From: a virus
DNA length: 38,802 nt
Strand: one strand, 5' to 3'
Virus record (IMG/VR): IMGVR_UViG_3300003691_000027
Location: 1-38,802 of that record
Numbering within the stretch: the stretch's first letter is position 1; the number at the start of each line of letters is the position of its first letter. Below the pieces are notes generated by a model. The model worked only from the letters and a program-made list of their open reading frames with translations. It had not been told where the DNA came from and searched no databases. Positions 7,989 through 17,541 of this stretch are shown here, piece after piece. Made by a program: the position numbers and the translations under genes.

Positions 7989-9412
7989 GCTACACACCAC
8001 CAATAAATTATGCTAAGTCTGCGTTAGGGCAGATGATCGCAGTGTCTGAGTATCCAGTGGCGCAACTCTCAGCTGAGTATGGCATTTTGCCTCGATTGAT
8101 GCTTGAGACCACTGTATCGTCTGGCGCTGTATCGATAGACACAAACGACTTTAAATGTGACTCAGGCAGCTCAGCAGACGGGTTAGCAAGTATTCAAACG
8201 CGAAAGCTTGTTAAGGCGGCAGCTGGCAGAGGGTTATCATGTCGATTTTCTGCTTTATTTTCTACTCCACAAGCCTCTTCTTTATTACTGGCCGGTTTAT
8301 TTTCAAGTGAGAGCGGGTTTACTGTAGGGTATTCTGGAGCCACTTTCTGTTTTATGCGGTTACATGGCGGCGCGTCTGAATCACAGAAGTTAGCTTACTC
8401 GACAGGTGCGACAGGGTCTGAGACAGCCACTATCACGTTAGACGGTGTTGGCTATTCTGTGAACTTGACAGCTGGGACAACAACGCACAACGCAACCGAG
8501 ACAGCGTCACAGTTACAAGGCACTGTGCCTAACATGATTGTCACAGCGAATAACTCTACTGTGTATGTACAATCCCAAATTTCTGGCCCTTTAAGTACGT
8601 TCTCGTTCTCCTCTGCAACGGCTGTAGCAGCGTGGACACAAGTTAGGGCAGGTGTGGCCATTCTGATAGAAACGCATAACCAAGCAGATTGGAATAACGA
8701 TACTTTCAGTAGTTTAGACCCGTCCAAAGGTAATGTGTACAGCATTCAACAGCAGTATTCAGGGTACGGAGACGTGACCCTCTCAATAGAAGACCCAGAA
8801 ACTGGGGAGTTACAGCTGGCCCATACAATCCAATATACTAACGCTAACACAACCCCTATTGTAGCGAGTCCGGCCTATCGTTTAGGGTACGCCACCAGAA
8901 ATGTTGGTAACACGACACCAGTATGGGTTAAAGGCCATACAGTTGCCGCCTTCATAGAAGGGGAAGTGACAAGAAGCAGTGATTTTGAAAGTACAAGTAA
9001 TGAGCAGCTTAGTGTAGGCACTACGAATACTAACGTTGTATTGATACGTAATAGGGACACATTCTCTAGTAAGTTTAACCGAATAGAAATGTTCCCGTAC
9101 ATGCTATCTTTAGCTACTCAAGGTAGTAAAGGGGCGTTCTACGATATTATCGCTAACCCAACATTTACTACTGAGCCGGTATTCAGCTTTATAGATGAGG
9201 TCAACTCTGTTGTTGAGGTATCCACAGATAAAGTAACATTAACTGGGGGAAATGTGATTATGTCGTTCACGGTAGCGACAGAGCCGGTAGTTATTAAAGT
9301 GTCGGACTCTGACTTCGCGGTATCCCCCAGTGATACTTTCTGCATCGCAGCTAGAGTTCCATCGGGGGCATCCGCAGATATGCAAGCATCCATCGTATGG
9401 TCGGTAGGGTGA
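7985..9412 (+). CDS. Virion-arm beta-rich structural protein, 475 aa
   Basis: This is a large protein with no recognised family. It is rich in Thr, Ser, Ala and Val, has no membrane segments, and shows long stretches of alternating polar and hydrophobic residues as in virion decoration, fibre or spike proteins. A central region (about residues 140-230, with ATITLDGVGYSVNLTAG and FSFSSATAVAAW) resembles a small immunoglobulin- or carbohydrate-binding-like beta domain. The C-terminal 100 residues form another compact beta unit. The ATG at 7985 is chosen because it makes ATGA with the preceding stop; the in-frame GTG at 7973 would extend it by four residues. It probably belongs to the tail tip or fibre set. 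Confidence 0.6.
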   Translation: MSYTPPINYAKSALGQMIAVSEYPVAQLSAEYGILPRLMLETTVSSGAVSIDTNDFKCDSGSSADGLASIQTRKLVKAAAGRGLSCRFSALFSTPQASSLLLAGLFSSESGFTVGYSGATFCFMRLHGGASESQKLAYSTGATGSETATITLDGVGYSVNLTAGTTTHNATETASQLQGTVPNMIVTANNSTVYVQSQISGPLSTFSFSSATAVAAWTQVRAGVAILIETHNQADWNNDTFSSLDPSKGNVYSIQQQYSGYGDVTLSIEDPETGELQLAHTIQYTNANTTPIVASPAYRLGYATRNVGNTTPVWVKGHTVAAFIEGEVTRSSDFESTSNEQLSVGTTNTNVVLIRNRDTFSSKFNRIEMFPYMLSLATQGSKGAFYDIIANPTFTTEPVFSFIDEVNSVVEVSTDKVTLTGGNVIMSFTVATEPVVIKVSDSDFAVSPSDTFCIAARVPSGASADMQASIVWSVG

Positions 9413-9819
9413 TGGGTAATTTAACTTTACGAAGTAAGATTAATGAATTTGAAGCGAGTATGCAACTAGCGCCTTCAAGAATAGACGCAGCTGATTTAGT
9501 GACTCTGCACCACTTCACTGATAACGGATTGTATGCGAGAGAGTTGATTCTCCCTGCTGGGGTTATTATATCTGGCAAAGTAAAGAAATCGGAGTACATT
9601 TCTGTAATATCCGCAGGTAGTATGACAGAAGTGACGGAAGCTGGCAGGCAGAGAATTAGAGCGCCGTACACAATGGTGTGTGCGCCGGACACTAAGCGGT
9701 TATTATGGGCACACACTAAAACAGTGTGGGTAACGATACATAAAGTAACAAGTACAGATCTCGAAGCTGTTGAGGCCGAGATTATAGGTGGGGACGAGAT
9801 AATGGAGGTTATGACATGA
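9412..9819 (+). CDS. Small beta-rich virion-arm protein, possible cupin-like fold
   Basis: This 135-aa protein begins at the ATG that shares one base with the previous stop. After a short helical start (RSKINEFEASMQ), residues 35-115 read as a series of short strands, such as LYARELILPAGVIISGKV, EYISVISAGSMTEVT and WVTIHKVTS. That is the spacing of a cupin/RmlC-like jelly roll, seen in some phage small virion proteins. Metal-binding His residues of catalytic cupins are not clearly arranged, so a structural role is more likely than an enzymatic one. The cupin suggestion is tentative. Confidence 0.5.
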   Translation: MGNLTLRSKINEFEASMQLAPSRIDAADLVTLHHFTDNGLYARELILPAGVIISGKVKKSEYISVISAGSMTEVTEAGRQRIRAPYTMVCAPDTKRLLWAHTKTVWVTIHKVTSTDLEAVEAEIIGGDEIMEVMT

Positions 9820-10460
9820 GTTGGGTAGCTGTAGGTGTAGCAGTTTTCGGAGCGGTTAGTGCCAGTCAGAGTGCGAGTTCTGCCAGAAGCGCGGCAAATA
9901 GGCGAGCAAAGAATCAACTAGGGTTTGAGCAGGACAAGTACGACGACTGGAAGGATACTTACGGCGGTATCGAAGAGAACCTTTCCAACTACTATAATAA
10001 CTTAGACCCTGATACTTATGCCACCGCTGGATTAGAAGCATTTCAACAGGAACGGGACACGCAGTTAGAGAGAGTGCGAGCCACTTTAGCTCAACGGGGT
10101 ATTTCCGATAGTGGAATAGCGGCAGCCACAGAAGTGAACTACGCAATGGATACAGCACAAACCAGAGCGCAGATTCGCAGAGATGCGCCAGCAAAAGTAG
10201 CGGAAGCGCAATCCCGTTTCTTAGGTGTTGGGCTAGGTCAAAATCCTAGTGCTGGGTTAAGTAACGCACTGGCTACGGAAGCCCAGCGTTCCCATAATGT
10301 AGCCCAACAAAGTTCAGCAGTATCTGGGCAGGCGGTAGCGGGGGCGGTAGGTGCCGTGGGTACAGCGTTAGACGATTACCAGAACCGACCTCGACAACCG
10401 ACATACGATGAAGACATACCTACGTCTACGCCGATTTACAACGGAGGGCCAGCATTGTGA
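9816..10460 (+). CDS. Candidate ejection (internal virion) protein, 214 aa
   Basis: The N-terminus MSWVAVGVAVFGAVSASQSA is a small-residue hydrophobic helix, followed by a long Ala-, Gln- and Arg-rich helical region (residues 20-170) and a Gly/Ala-rich hydrophobic stretch (SGQAVAGAVGAVGTALDD). This mix of helices and a membrane-active segment, in a gene followed by two larger helical proteins and the portal, is typical of podovirus ejection proteins that form a conduit through the cell envelope (roles of T7 gp14 or P22 gp7/gp20). Function is inferred from build and order; the sequence family is not recognised. ATGA and GTGA overlaps join it to its neighbours. Confidence 0.6.
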   Translation: MSWVAVGVAVFGAVSASQSASSARSAANRRAKNQLGFEQDKYDDWKDTYGGIEENLSNYYNNLDPDTYATAGLEAFQQERDTQLERVRATLAQRGISDSGIAAATEVNYAMDTAQTRAQIRRDAPAKVAEAQSRFLGVGLGQNPSAGLSNALATEAQRSHNVAQQSSAVSGQAVAGAVGAVGTALDDYQNRPRQPTYDEDIPTSTPIYNGGPAL

Positions 10461-12034
10461 GCGCATACATAGGAGCAGGATTAGTTAAAGGGGCATTAGA
10501 TACCATCGATCATAGTCGTGGCAGGGAGGAGCGCGAAGGTCGCAGAGCGGAAGCCAAGACACGCCGTGCAGTTGCTAAAATGAAAGCGGATGAATTCGCC
10601 GAGAACCAACCACTACGCAAGACTGAGAGTGAGTTACAACTAATTCAAGCTACTGAAGGCGTGAGACAGTTAAAGAATCAGATATTCGAGCAGGCCACGT
10701 ACCGAACTTTTGATGCGTTCAGGCGTTCAGGCGACCCCCGAGAACTAAACAATTTCCTACGCCACGCCAAACAAACCCCTGAAGGTGAGGCCAAGTGGGG
10801 CAAGTGGGTAACATTTAAAGGTATTAAAAATGACCCGAACGCTAAAGTATTGTTAAGCCAAGCCGGTGTTGTGGGTACGGAAGCGTTTCTCAATGATCCA
10901 GAATTAGTTAAGTCAATGGTTATCGGGGTTGCTGCGGACGGTTCGGAAACACTGATAGACATGAAACAACTGTACAACCAGACTCGTTATCCTGAATATA
11001 CTGCCATGAAGGACACAGCAGCCGAGATAGAGGCGGCAAAGTTAGGTGTGTTACTAAGGCAATACAAGTCAGCTGAGCAGGCAGCGGTAGAAATGTTGAT
11101 AGCTGACGGCTCAGCCAGTAATACCGAGGAAGCGCTTGAGATTTATAGAAAGAGTAAAGGCCGCAGAAGTGGCGGAGGCGGCAGCTCTATACTTGAGAGA
11201 GCGGTGTCGCTCATAAAGAACGACCCAGCAAGTGCCGGTCTATCTAATGAAGAGCTATACAGCAAAGCAAAAACCATGACCCAAACCAACACAGCCACGC
11301 ACAAAGACTCGAAAAGTGCCGAGGTTGCTAGGGCAGGCATGGATGCAGTCGCGCCAAATGGCGACTTCTTCTCTATGGACATGAACAATCTAACACCGAA
11401 GCAGAAATCACAGCTTAGGAAATACGCCAACGATTTACAGGCGTTCACCAAGCATAAGTTCAGCCGTGAAGAAGAGCGCGAGATTAGAGATATTAAGGAG
11501 TTGATACACCTAGGCAAGACAGTAGGGGATAAACTAACAAATAAAGAGACAGGAATTATCGATAGGAGCCTTAATGAAGTTGGTCACATGATTTCTAACT
11601 CTGTGGATGATGGCGACGCTGGGCAGGCCGCATACTCTACTTTTATGATGATGTTTCTGAAGTCTATCTCTGGAGCTGCTGTATCATTAGGCGAGGCAGA
11701 ACGCTTTAGAGAAGCCGCAGGTTCGCTTAAAGATCAACTAGGGCCGGTGCTCAACAAATTTAGAGAGCAGATTAAACTTGTCAAGGTTAAGTTAGAAGCA
11801 GTCTATGACGCTAAAGATGAGTACCTATCTTATTACCATCTAGGTAGCACTGTAGACAATGTGGATGACGCTATTCGTGCCTTAGATGAACGACTGGCGA
11901 TGTTCACTAAGTACGAAACTGGGCTACGAGCTACACCTATTAAGAAAGAGGAGCCAGCCCCTGCACAAGGTACGCCGGACTACATCCCGCCAATTGAGGG
12001 TAAGCCGCAACTCGGGGAGATATTTAAACAATGA
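10457..12034 (+). CDS. Candidate internal virion protein, 525 aa
   Basis: This is a mostly alpha-helical, highly charged protein with no membrane segment except a mildly hydrophobic N-terminus (YIGAGLVKGALD). Basic and acidic residues alternate along residues 25-80 and 330-470, suggesting long coiled coils. A Gly/Ser-rich linker (RRSGGGGSSI) separates the halves near residue 240, and the end is Pro-rich. Size and position between a small hydrophobic ejection candidate and the portal fit a second ejection protein. The GTG start at 10457 makes GTGA with the preceding stop. No enzyme motif, including a lytic transglycosylase motif, was seen. Confidence 0.55.
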   Translation: MSAYIGAGLVKGALDTIDHSRGREEREGRRAEAKTRRAVAKMKADEFAENQPLRKTESELQLIQATEGVRQLKNQIFEQATYRTFDAFRRSGDPRELNNFLRHAKQTPEGEAKWGKWVTFKGIKNDPNAKVLLSQAGVVGTEAFLNDPELVKSMVIGVAADGSETLIDMKQLYNQTRYPEYTAMKDTAAEIEAAKLGVLLRQYKSAEQAAVEMLIADGSASNTEEALEIYRKSKGRRSGGGGSSILERAVSLIKNDPASAGLSNEELYSKAKTMTQTNTATHKDSKSAEVARAGMDAVAPNGDFFSMDMNNLTPKQKSQLRKYANDLQAFTKHKFSREEEREIRDIKELIHLGKTVGDKLTNKETGIIDRSLNEVGHMISNSVDDGDAGQAAYSTFMMMFLKSISGAAVSLGEAERFREAAGSLKDQLGPVLNKFREQIKLVKVKLEAVYDAKDEYLSYYHLGSTVDNVDDAIRALDERLAMFTKYETGLRATPIKKEEPAPAQGTPDYIPPIEGKPQLGEIFKQ

Positions 12035-13833
12035 AACCTACAATTGAGTACCTAAAGGATTCTTTCAAGATTGATTACGAAGCTTTTGAGAGTTCAAGGC
12101 GGGAAGCTTCGCAGGTCTGGGATTTGTACCATAACAGGCATTATACAGCGGAACAGTTAGCTATATTAGCTCAACGGGGCCAACCAGCCGAAACTTTCAA
12201 TGTCGTGAAGATGTTTGCTCGTATGTTGGTAGGTTATTATTCTACAGTAGTTAATACTGTTGTGGTGCAACCTGCTAATCCTAGAGATATTACTACAGCT
12301 TCTGTACTTAACGATACTATTAACTATGTGTTCGATGATAATCGCTTTGATATTGAAGGTGATGAGATAAAGTTAGGTGGGTTAGTATCTGGGCTGCTTT
12401 GTAGTTATACCAATGTAGAAAAGACAGGTGAGGGAGATCAATTTAACAGGCCGCTATATAGGACTAATGTACATAGCGTACCGGACAATGAGATTATTCT
12501 TGACGCTAACAGCACTAAAGATGATTACTCAGATGCGGTAAGGTTGCACAGGTTTAAGTGGCTATCTAAAGATCAGGTTATTAAGGCGTTTGGCAATGAG
12601 TCTGTAGAGAAGTTAGACGCTTACCATAACTTCCTGAACGAGGAAGACACAGAGTTCGAGTATAATTATGGTGAGTCTTTCACTGGATATTTTAAAGTTT
12701 ATGATAACTTTCTTATTGTACACACAGTAACAGAAGATACAGACGGCAGGCGCTGGTCTACCTTCTGGTCTGATGAAGTTAAGCTACAAGAGAGTGAGAT
12801 AACTTACCAAGATACTAAGTGGCCTTACCGCGTACAGAAATTGCAAAGCTCTGACAAGACTGAGTATTACGGTATTTTCAGGGAAGTTATCGAGCCTCAG
12901 AAAGCGCTAAACCAAGCTGTATTGCAGATTCAGCTGATGGTCAACTCTGAAAAAGTTATGGTGGAGAGTGACGCGGTTGAGAATATAGACGACTTTGCTA
13001 CTGCTTACAACAGAGTGAACGCTGTTATACCTGTAGTAAACCTGCAAGGTGTTAGATTAGATAAGCTATCCCGTGAGATTGCGGAGCAGTACACCATTAT
13101 TGATAACGCCTTGAACCGTATCCAGCGAGTGTTAGGTATCAACGATAGTTTCTTAGGTATGGCGTTTGCTTCTGATTCAGGTCGTAAAGTTAAGCTACAA
13201 CAGAACCAGACGGTAATGTCGCTGCGGTACATCACAGCACGGATTGAAGCGTTCTACCGATCTTTGGGCGAAGACATCGGTAATTTGGTCAAGCAGTATT
13301 ACACAGCAACGCAGATACTGGCTATTACTGATGATTACACTGGCCAACGATGGGTAGAGCTAAACAAGCCGATCATGGAAGGCAACGAGCCTGTATTGAT
13401 ACCGGAGACCGACCCAGCGACCGGAGACTTAGCTAAGGATGATTTCGGTAATATTATTATGGCCCCTGTATCTGAAGAAGATTCAGATTTAGCTTTCACT
13501 GAATTTCAGATTAAGATTGTGTCGTCAAGTTACAATGACGAGGATGAGAAGTCGCAGCTGTTGCTTGAAACTGTTATGTCTGGTTCGGTAGGTACGATGA
13601 TGTCTAAAGTCAATCCTGCTGGTTTCTTCCAGATGGCCGGTTTGTCGATGAAGTCGATGAGCACTAAACACAGCCCAGAAATCGCTAAGATCCTAGAGCA
13701 AACGGCTGCTATGTTGCAGCAAAGCCCAGAGGCCCAGCAAGGCGCTTCTGAAATGGCCGCTGGCGGTACTGGGCAACAGCCACTGAGCAAGTCGTTAAAA
13801 CTGCCACAGAACACTAACGAAGGAGTAGCGTAA
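12031..13833 (+). CDS. Portal protein, P22-like
   Basis: This 600-aa protein has the features of a P22-type portal. The start is helical (WDLYHNRHYTAEQLAILAQRG), then PAETFNVVKMFARMLVGYYS, a segment where portals of this class carry a conserved N-x(n)-R/G pattern. An alpha/beta wing follows, then the helical stem region near residues 285-420, with IEPQKALNQAVLQIQLMVNSE and MAFASDSGRKVKLQQNQTVM. The portal dodecamer is the DNA entry and exit channel, and binds TerL during packaging and the adaptor afterwards. The gene is far from terS/terL and on the other strand, which is not the common order. The Gln/Gly-rich C-terminus is probably the crown or barrel region. Confidence 0.85.
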   Translation: MKPTIEYLKDSFKIDYEAFESSRREASQVWDLYHNRHYTAEQLAILAQRGQPAETFNVVKMFARMLVGYYSTVVNTVVVQPANPRDITTASVLNDTINYVFDDNRFDIEGDEIKLGGLVSGLLCSYTNVEKTGEGDQFNRPLYRTNVHSVPDNEIILDANSTKDDYSDAVRLHRFKWLSKDQVIKAFGNESVEKLDAYHNFLNEEDTEFEYNYGESFTGYFKVYDNFLIVHTVTEDTDGRRWSTFWSDEVKLQESEITYQDTKWPYRVQKLQSSDKTEYYGIFREVIEPQKALNQAVLQIQLMVNSEKVMVESDAVENIDDFATAYNRVNAVIPVVNLQGVRLDKLSREIAEQYTIIDNALNRIQRVLGINDSFLGMAFASDSGRKVKLQQNQTVMSLRYITARIEAFYRSLGEDIGNLVKQYYTATQILAITDDYTGQRWVELNKPIMEGNEPVLIPETDPATGDLAKDDFGNIIMAPVSEEDSDLAFTEFQIKIVSSSYNDEDEKSQLLLETVMSGSVGTMMSKVNPAGFFQMAGLSMKSMSTKHSPEIAKILEQTAAMLQQSPEAQQGASEMAAGGTGQQPLSKSLKLPQNTNEGVA

Positions 13834-16800
13834 TGGCACTTGGCCCACTGATAAAGCCCGTTTCATCTTTCCTAAAAGCAGGCATTAAAGAGTTACCTGA
13901 AAAGATTAAGTCTAGCTCAGTTGATAATGAGTTACGCAAGAAGGGAATTAAAGCCGAAGAGCAGCAATTTTCAGGTGTTAAAGCCTCTGAAGGCGAGTTC
14001 ACGACGAAGGATGAACTGTTAGCTAAAGAAACTGCCCGTCCTGATGTGTTCGGCGAAGAGAAAGGCCGTGGTACGTTTAAGCCGTACACAATTAATAGCG
14101 CCACTAACCCTACCTACGCCGAGAATGTTTACACATTCAAAGGTGCGGAGCCTAACGAGTTTGTGTCGGAACAAATGCCAGAGGTGCAGAATTACTTGTA
14201 CCACACACGCACGTCAGAAGGCATGTTAGCCGGTAAACCGACACGGGTAGTTGAAGAGATCCAGTCGGACTTGTTCCAAGCTGCCCGAAAGGATGGTATC
14301 GACACGCCGAACGTACCGTACAAGAAAACGTGGCTTAAGAAAGGTATCGAGAAAGAGTTACACAAAGCCATCGAAGGAGGGCAAGAACAGTTAGCTATTC
14401 CTATCCGTGGTGGTGGTGTTAGTCAGTTAGTGCGGGATCAAGGTGTACAAAAGTGGTACGAAACTTCTGTACAGAATACAGCTAAGAAGATTGCCAACGT
14501 CAATAACATGGACTTTGAATTAGTGTCTGAGGGCATCCCGTGGAAGATGCCTGAGTATTTAGAAAACAATATTGACGACATACTCGAACGCAGCTCTAGG
14601 GATATAGGCGGCGATATAGAGACCAAGCTTAGTGATCTAGAGTTAGCTACAGCTGGTGAGTCGTGGCAGGATGACTTCTTCGCTGCTTTGGGTGTTAAAG
14701 ATATGGGCGATGTTGATACAGCAGCGCTTAAGTTACCAGAGAATGTAGCGTCTATGGAAGGCCAAGGGGTTGAGTACGCTGTTATTAAGTTCAAAGGCGA
14801 GCAAGCGCCTGTAAAGCTACCACCTCAAGCTGATATGGTTGACGCGATTAAAACTGCTAGTAATGTCACTGATGTTATGTTTGACATGGGTGTCGATAGT
14901 AAGTACGTGGATGCCGCTCAGGAAGCGCTAGGATTGCCGTATCCGTCAGCGATGTCCAAGAACCCAGAAGCAGCCGCAGCCGCCATACAGAAAGCAGCTA
15001 CTGAGTTCAAGATTAAGAACCCTCCTAACTTGTCGTTATACTCTGCTGATGCAGCAGCTATTGCCGCTGCATATGCTGCGTTTGAAGGCGGACAAACCCC
15101 AGAACAGGTTATTGCTACGGGCGGGCCGTTGTCTCCTGAGTTAGTTAAGGAGTTGCACACCGCCTACGGTCATGATTACCCGCTAGAGGCGGTGCAGGCG
15201 CACTTAGAAGAACCAGAGTTAGGTGACGAACAAAGCACACCAGCTAGTGATGCCGTGGAACCGGATGAAGGGTCTTGGTTCGGCAATGCGTACCGATCTT
15301 TATTGGGTCAAGAAGCGTACGACCCTAGAGAGTTAGTATCTAAAATGCGCGTATTATCTACTCAGAATGAGTATTTAGCTACGCAAGTTGCGGCAGTAGC
15401 CGGTAGTAAAAGCGCTGCTCGTAATGTAGAGAAAGCTGCTGAGGCTTCTAATGACCGTATCATTAAGATGGCCGCTGACCGTGGGGTTAAGCTTACGGTT
15501 AAGGACGGTGAATATTACGCCATTACAGAGAAGGGCGAAGAGCGAGTAACCCCGCAACTATGGCGCGAGCTGACTTCTAGCATGGGAGAGTTAGCTATGG
15601 GTATGGCTGGCGCTTTGCAGGGGTTCCGTACCGGCTTCGCTGCTGCACCTCCTGTTCTGCCTATCCCTGTTATCGGTGGGTTATCTAAACCATTAGGTGG
15701 TGCGATCGGCGCAATAACTTTAGGTACTGCCGGAGCTATTGCAGGTTCTGATTTCGATTACTTGCATAATGCTATACTGTTGCAAGAGGATGTAAACATG
15801 GGAGTGTTAGCTCAGCGTCACATGACAGTGGCTGAGATGAGCCTAGTTGGTGAGCTTGTCGGTGCTGGTGTTGTGAAGGCAGGCGGAAAATCCCTAAAGA
15901 ATATCGGCAAGGCGATGAAGTTTGTCAAAGATGGCGTTTTTGAACGTGCCCACAAAGCACTGCTTGAAGATTTCTTTATGACAGCTGAGGAAGCCACTGA
16001 TACTGTGCATAAGATGGCTAGGGTAGCTGAGCCACAGGGCCGCACCATGAACGAGAAACGCATTGCCGCCAATATGCTATCCAGAGCAGGCAGTGAAGAA
16101 GTAGTTGCCGATGCTGTCGCACAGAATACAAAAATGAGTCGGTCGCTATCTAAATCAATCACCACACGGGCCGAAGATCTACTGAAGACAACTAAGGATA
16201 TGACCAGCGATAACATTGGCGAACTCATCAGTAATGAGCTTAAAGCTTACGACACTCTGAACAGAGAGAGCTTCGACATGCTTAAGACACAGGCTGCAAA
16301 CGCTCCTAGAGCTAACAGCTTTAAGTTTAAGTTTGACGACATTGCGATCAAGCCGGTTATTGAGTCCATCGGTAAAGGTATTAAAGATACAGCGTTACAA
16401 CGTGCATTCTTGAAGCACGTACAAAAGATTAATAGTATGTCATCCACACGCACCTTACCAGACTTGATTGAGCTACGTAACATGGTTGATGAGTTCTCGT
16501 ACAATAAGAATATAATCAAACCTACAAGGGAAGGCAGAGCTGCCATCACAAATGTGAAGAACCGTATCGATAAAGCTATTAAGTTCGGCGCTGAACACAC
16601 GATGGATAACCCGAAACAGTGGCTGGATGAGCTAAAAGAAGTGAACAAAGAGTCTACCAGAGTTCACGGCTTGCGGACAAATAAATTAGTTAAGGCACTA
16701 TCTAATACTGGCGTGTCTGAGGCTACTATCGAGAAGACTATCGCTCGTTACGCTAATGCTATTGACGGCACTTTTGTTGACGTGTTGTCACAGCTGCCGA

Positions 16801-17537
16801 AGGCCACCAGAGAAAAAGCCGAAGGCACGGTAATTGATGTCTTAGCTAGAAAGTTCACTATCGGCTCTGAAGGTGGTCTACGGGCCACTCAATTTCCTGC
16901 TTTAGCTGAAGAGCTGAAGAGTATTAACTTTGTGTCCGCAGATGCTAGAGCCACTAAGAAAGCAATTATGCAGCTTGCCGATGTGTTCCGAAATGATGTG
17001 GCACTAGGCCAAGCAGCAGGTAAGATTAATGTGCCAGCGTTTCAAAGTGCGCTAACAGCTGATCCGGTTATACGGGCTAAAATGACGTTATCATCTATGG
17101 CTTTCAGTCGGTCTAGGGCTGTGTTTCCTGGCCACGGTGCGCGGTCGTTACAGCTTATAAACAAAACAGCTAAGTTACTAGAAAACCCTCTCGACGCTAA
17201 AAGTATTAAAGCGCTTAAAGCGGAGTTTGGTGACACTATCAATATAGATCCAGAACTTAATCAGCTTATGTCGGCTTATGCCAAGAAACAAGCGGACGGT
17301 ACAGCCGCTGAGTTTGTAGAGTTGTACGGTAATGGGAGGTTATTATCTACATTGAAGAAGGGCCAGAAGCATAGTATAGCTAGTCATAGGATTATGCCGC
17401 TGGATCAAATAGCAGAGGTGGCGCAGAGCAAGGGTATCCACCCTTCTGACACTGAGGCGCTTTATATGGTACTAGAAGATATGGGTTATAAAGCAGTACA
17501 AACAGGTGACAACACATTTAAGTTAATAGGAGAGTAA
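13833..17537 (+). CDS. Large internal virion protein with EIQSD domain, 1234 aa
   Basis: This is the largest gene of the phage. Residues about 90-325 contain a domain I recognise from large phage polyvalent proteins. It is marked by YAENVY (95-100), VVEEIQSDLFQAARKDG (139-155), a Lys/Trp segment (163-170), a helix with ARG-like packing (170-190) and QKWYETSVQNTAKKI (206-220). Its biochemical role is unknown to me. Residues 584-645 are Gly/Ala/Pro-rich and hydrophobic and could enter a membrane. The C-terminal half is helical and charged. Position after the portal and size suggest an ejected virion protein, comparable in place to T7 gp16. No transglycosylase motif is visible. Confidence 0.65.
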   Translation: MALGPLIKPVSSFLKAGIKELPEKIKSSSVDNELRKKGIKAEEQQFSGVKASEGEFTTKDELLAKETARPDVFGEEKGRGTFKPYTINSATNPTYAENVYTFKGAEPNEFVSEQMPEVQNYLYHTRTSEGMLAGKPTRVVEEIQSDLFQAARKDGIDTPNVPYKKTWLKKGIEKELHKAIEGGQEQLAIPIRGGGVSQLVRDQGVQKWYETSVQNTAKKIANVNNMDFELVSEGIPWKMPEYLENNIDDILERSSRDIGGDIETKLSDLELATAGESWQDDFFAALGVKDMGDVDTAALKLPENVASMEGQGVEYAVIKFKGEQAPVKLPPQADMVDAIKTASNVTDVMFDMGVDSKYVDAAQEALGLPYPSAMSKNPEAAAAAIQKAATEFKIKNPPNLSLYSADAAAIAAAYAAFEGGQTPEQVIATGGPLSPELVKELHTAYGHDYPLEAVQAHLEEPELGDEQSTPASDAVEPDEGSWFGNAYRSLLGQEAYDPRELVSKMRVLSTQNEYLATQVAAVAGSKSAARNVEKAAEASNDRIIKMAADRGVKLTVKDGEYYAITEKGEERVTPQLWRELTSSMGELAMGMAGALQGFRTGFAAAPPVLPIPVIGGLSKPLGGAIGAITLGTAGAIAGSDFDYLHNAILLQEDVNMGVLAQRHMTVAEMSLVGELVGAGVVKAGGKSLKNIGKAMKFVKDGVFERAHKALLEDFFMTAEEATDTVHKMARVAEPQGRTMNEKRIAANMLSRAGSEEVVADAVAQNTKMSRSLSKSITTRAEDLLKTTKDMTSDNIGELISNELKAYDTLNRESFDMLKTQAANAPRANSFKFKFDDIAIKPVIESIGKGIKDTALQRAFLKHVQKINSMSSTRTLPDLIELRNMVDEFSYNKNIIKPTREGRAAITNVKNRIDKAIKFGAEHTMDNPKQWLDELKEVNKESTRVHGLRTNKLVKALSNTGVSEATIEKTIARYANAIDGTFVDVLSQLPKATREKAEGTVIDVLARKFTIGSEGGLRATQFPALAEELKSINFVSADARATKKAIMQLADVFRNDVALGQAAGKINVPAFQSALTADPVIRAKMTLSSMAFSRSRAVFPGHGARSLQLINKTAKLLENPLDAKSIKALKAEFGDTINIDPELNQLMSAYAKKQADGTAAEFVELYGNGRLLSTLKKGQKHSIASHRIMPLDQIAEVAQSKGIHPSDTEALYMVLEDMGYKAVQTGDNTFKLIGE

Positions 17538-17541
17538 TAAC

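Noticed and set aside
9351-9917. 188-codon open frame on the - strand
   Set aside because: Lies antisense across three coupled + strand genes with ATGA/TGATG overlaps; the + genes are better supported.
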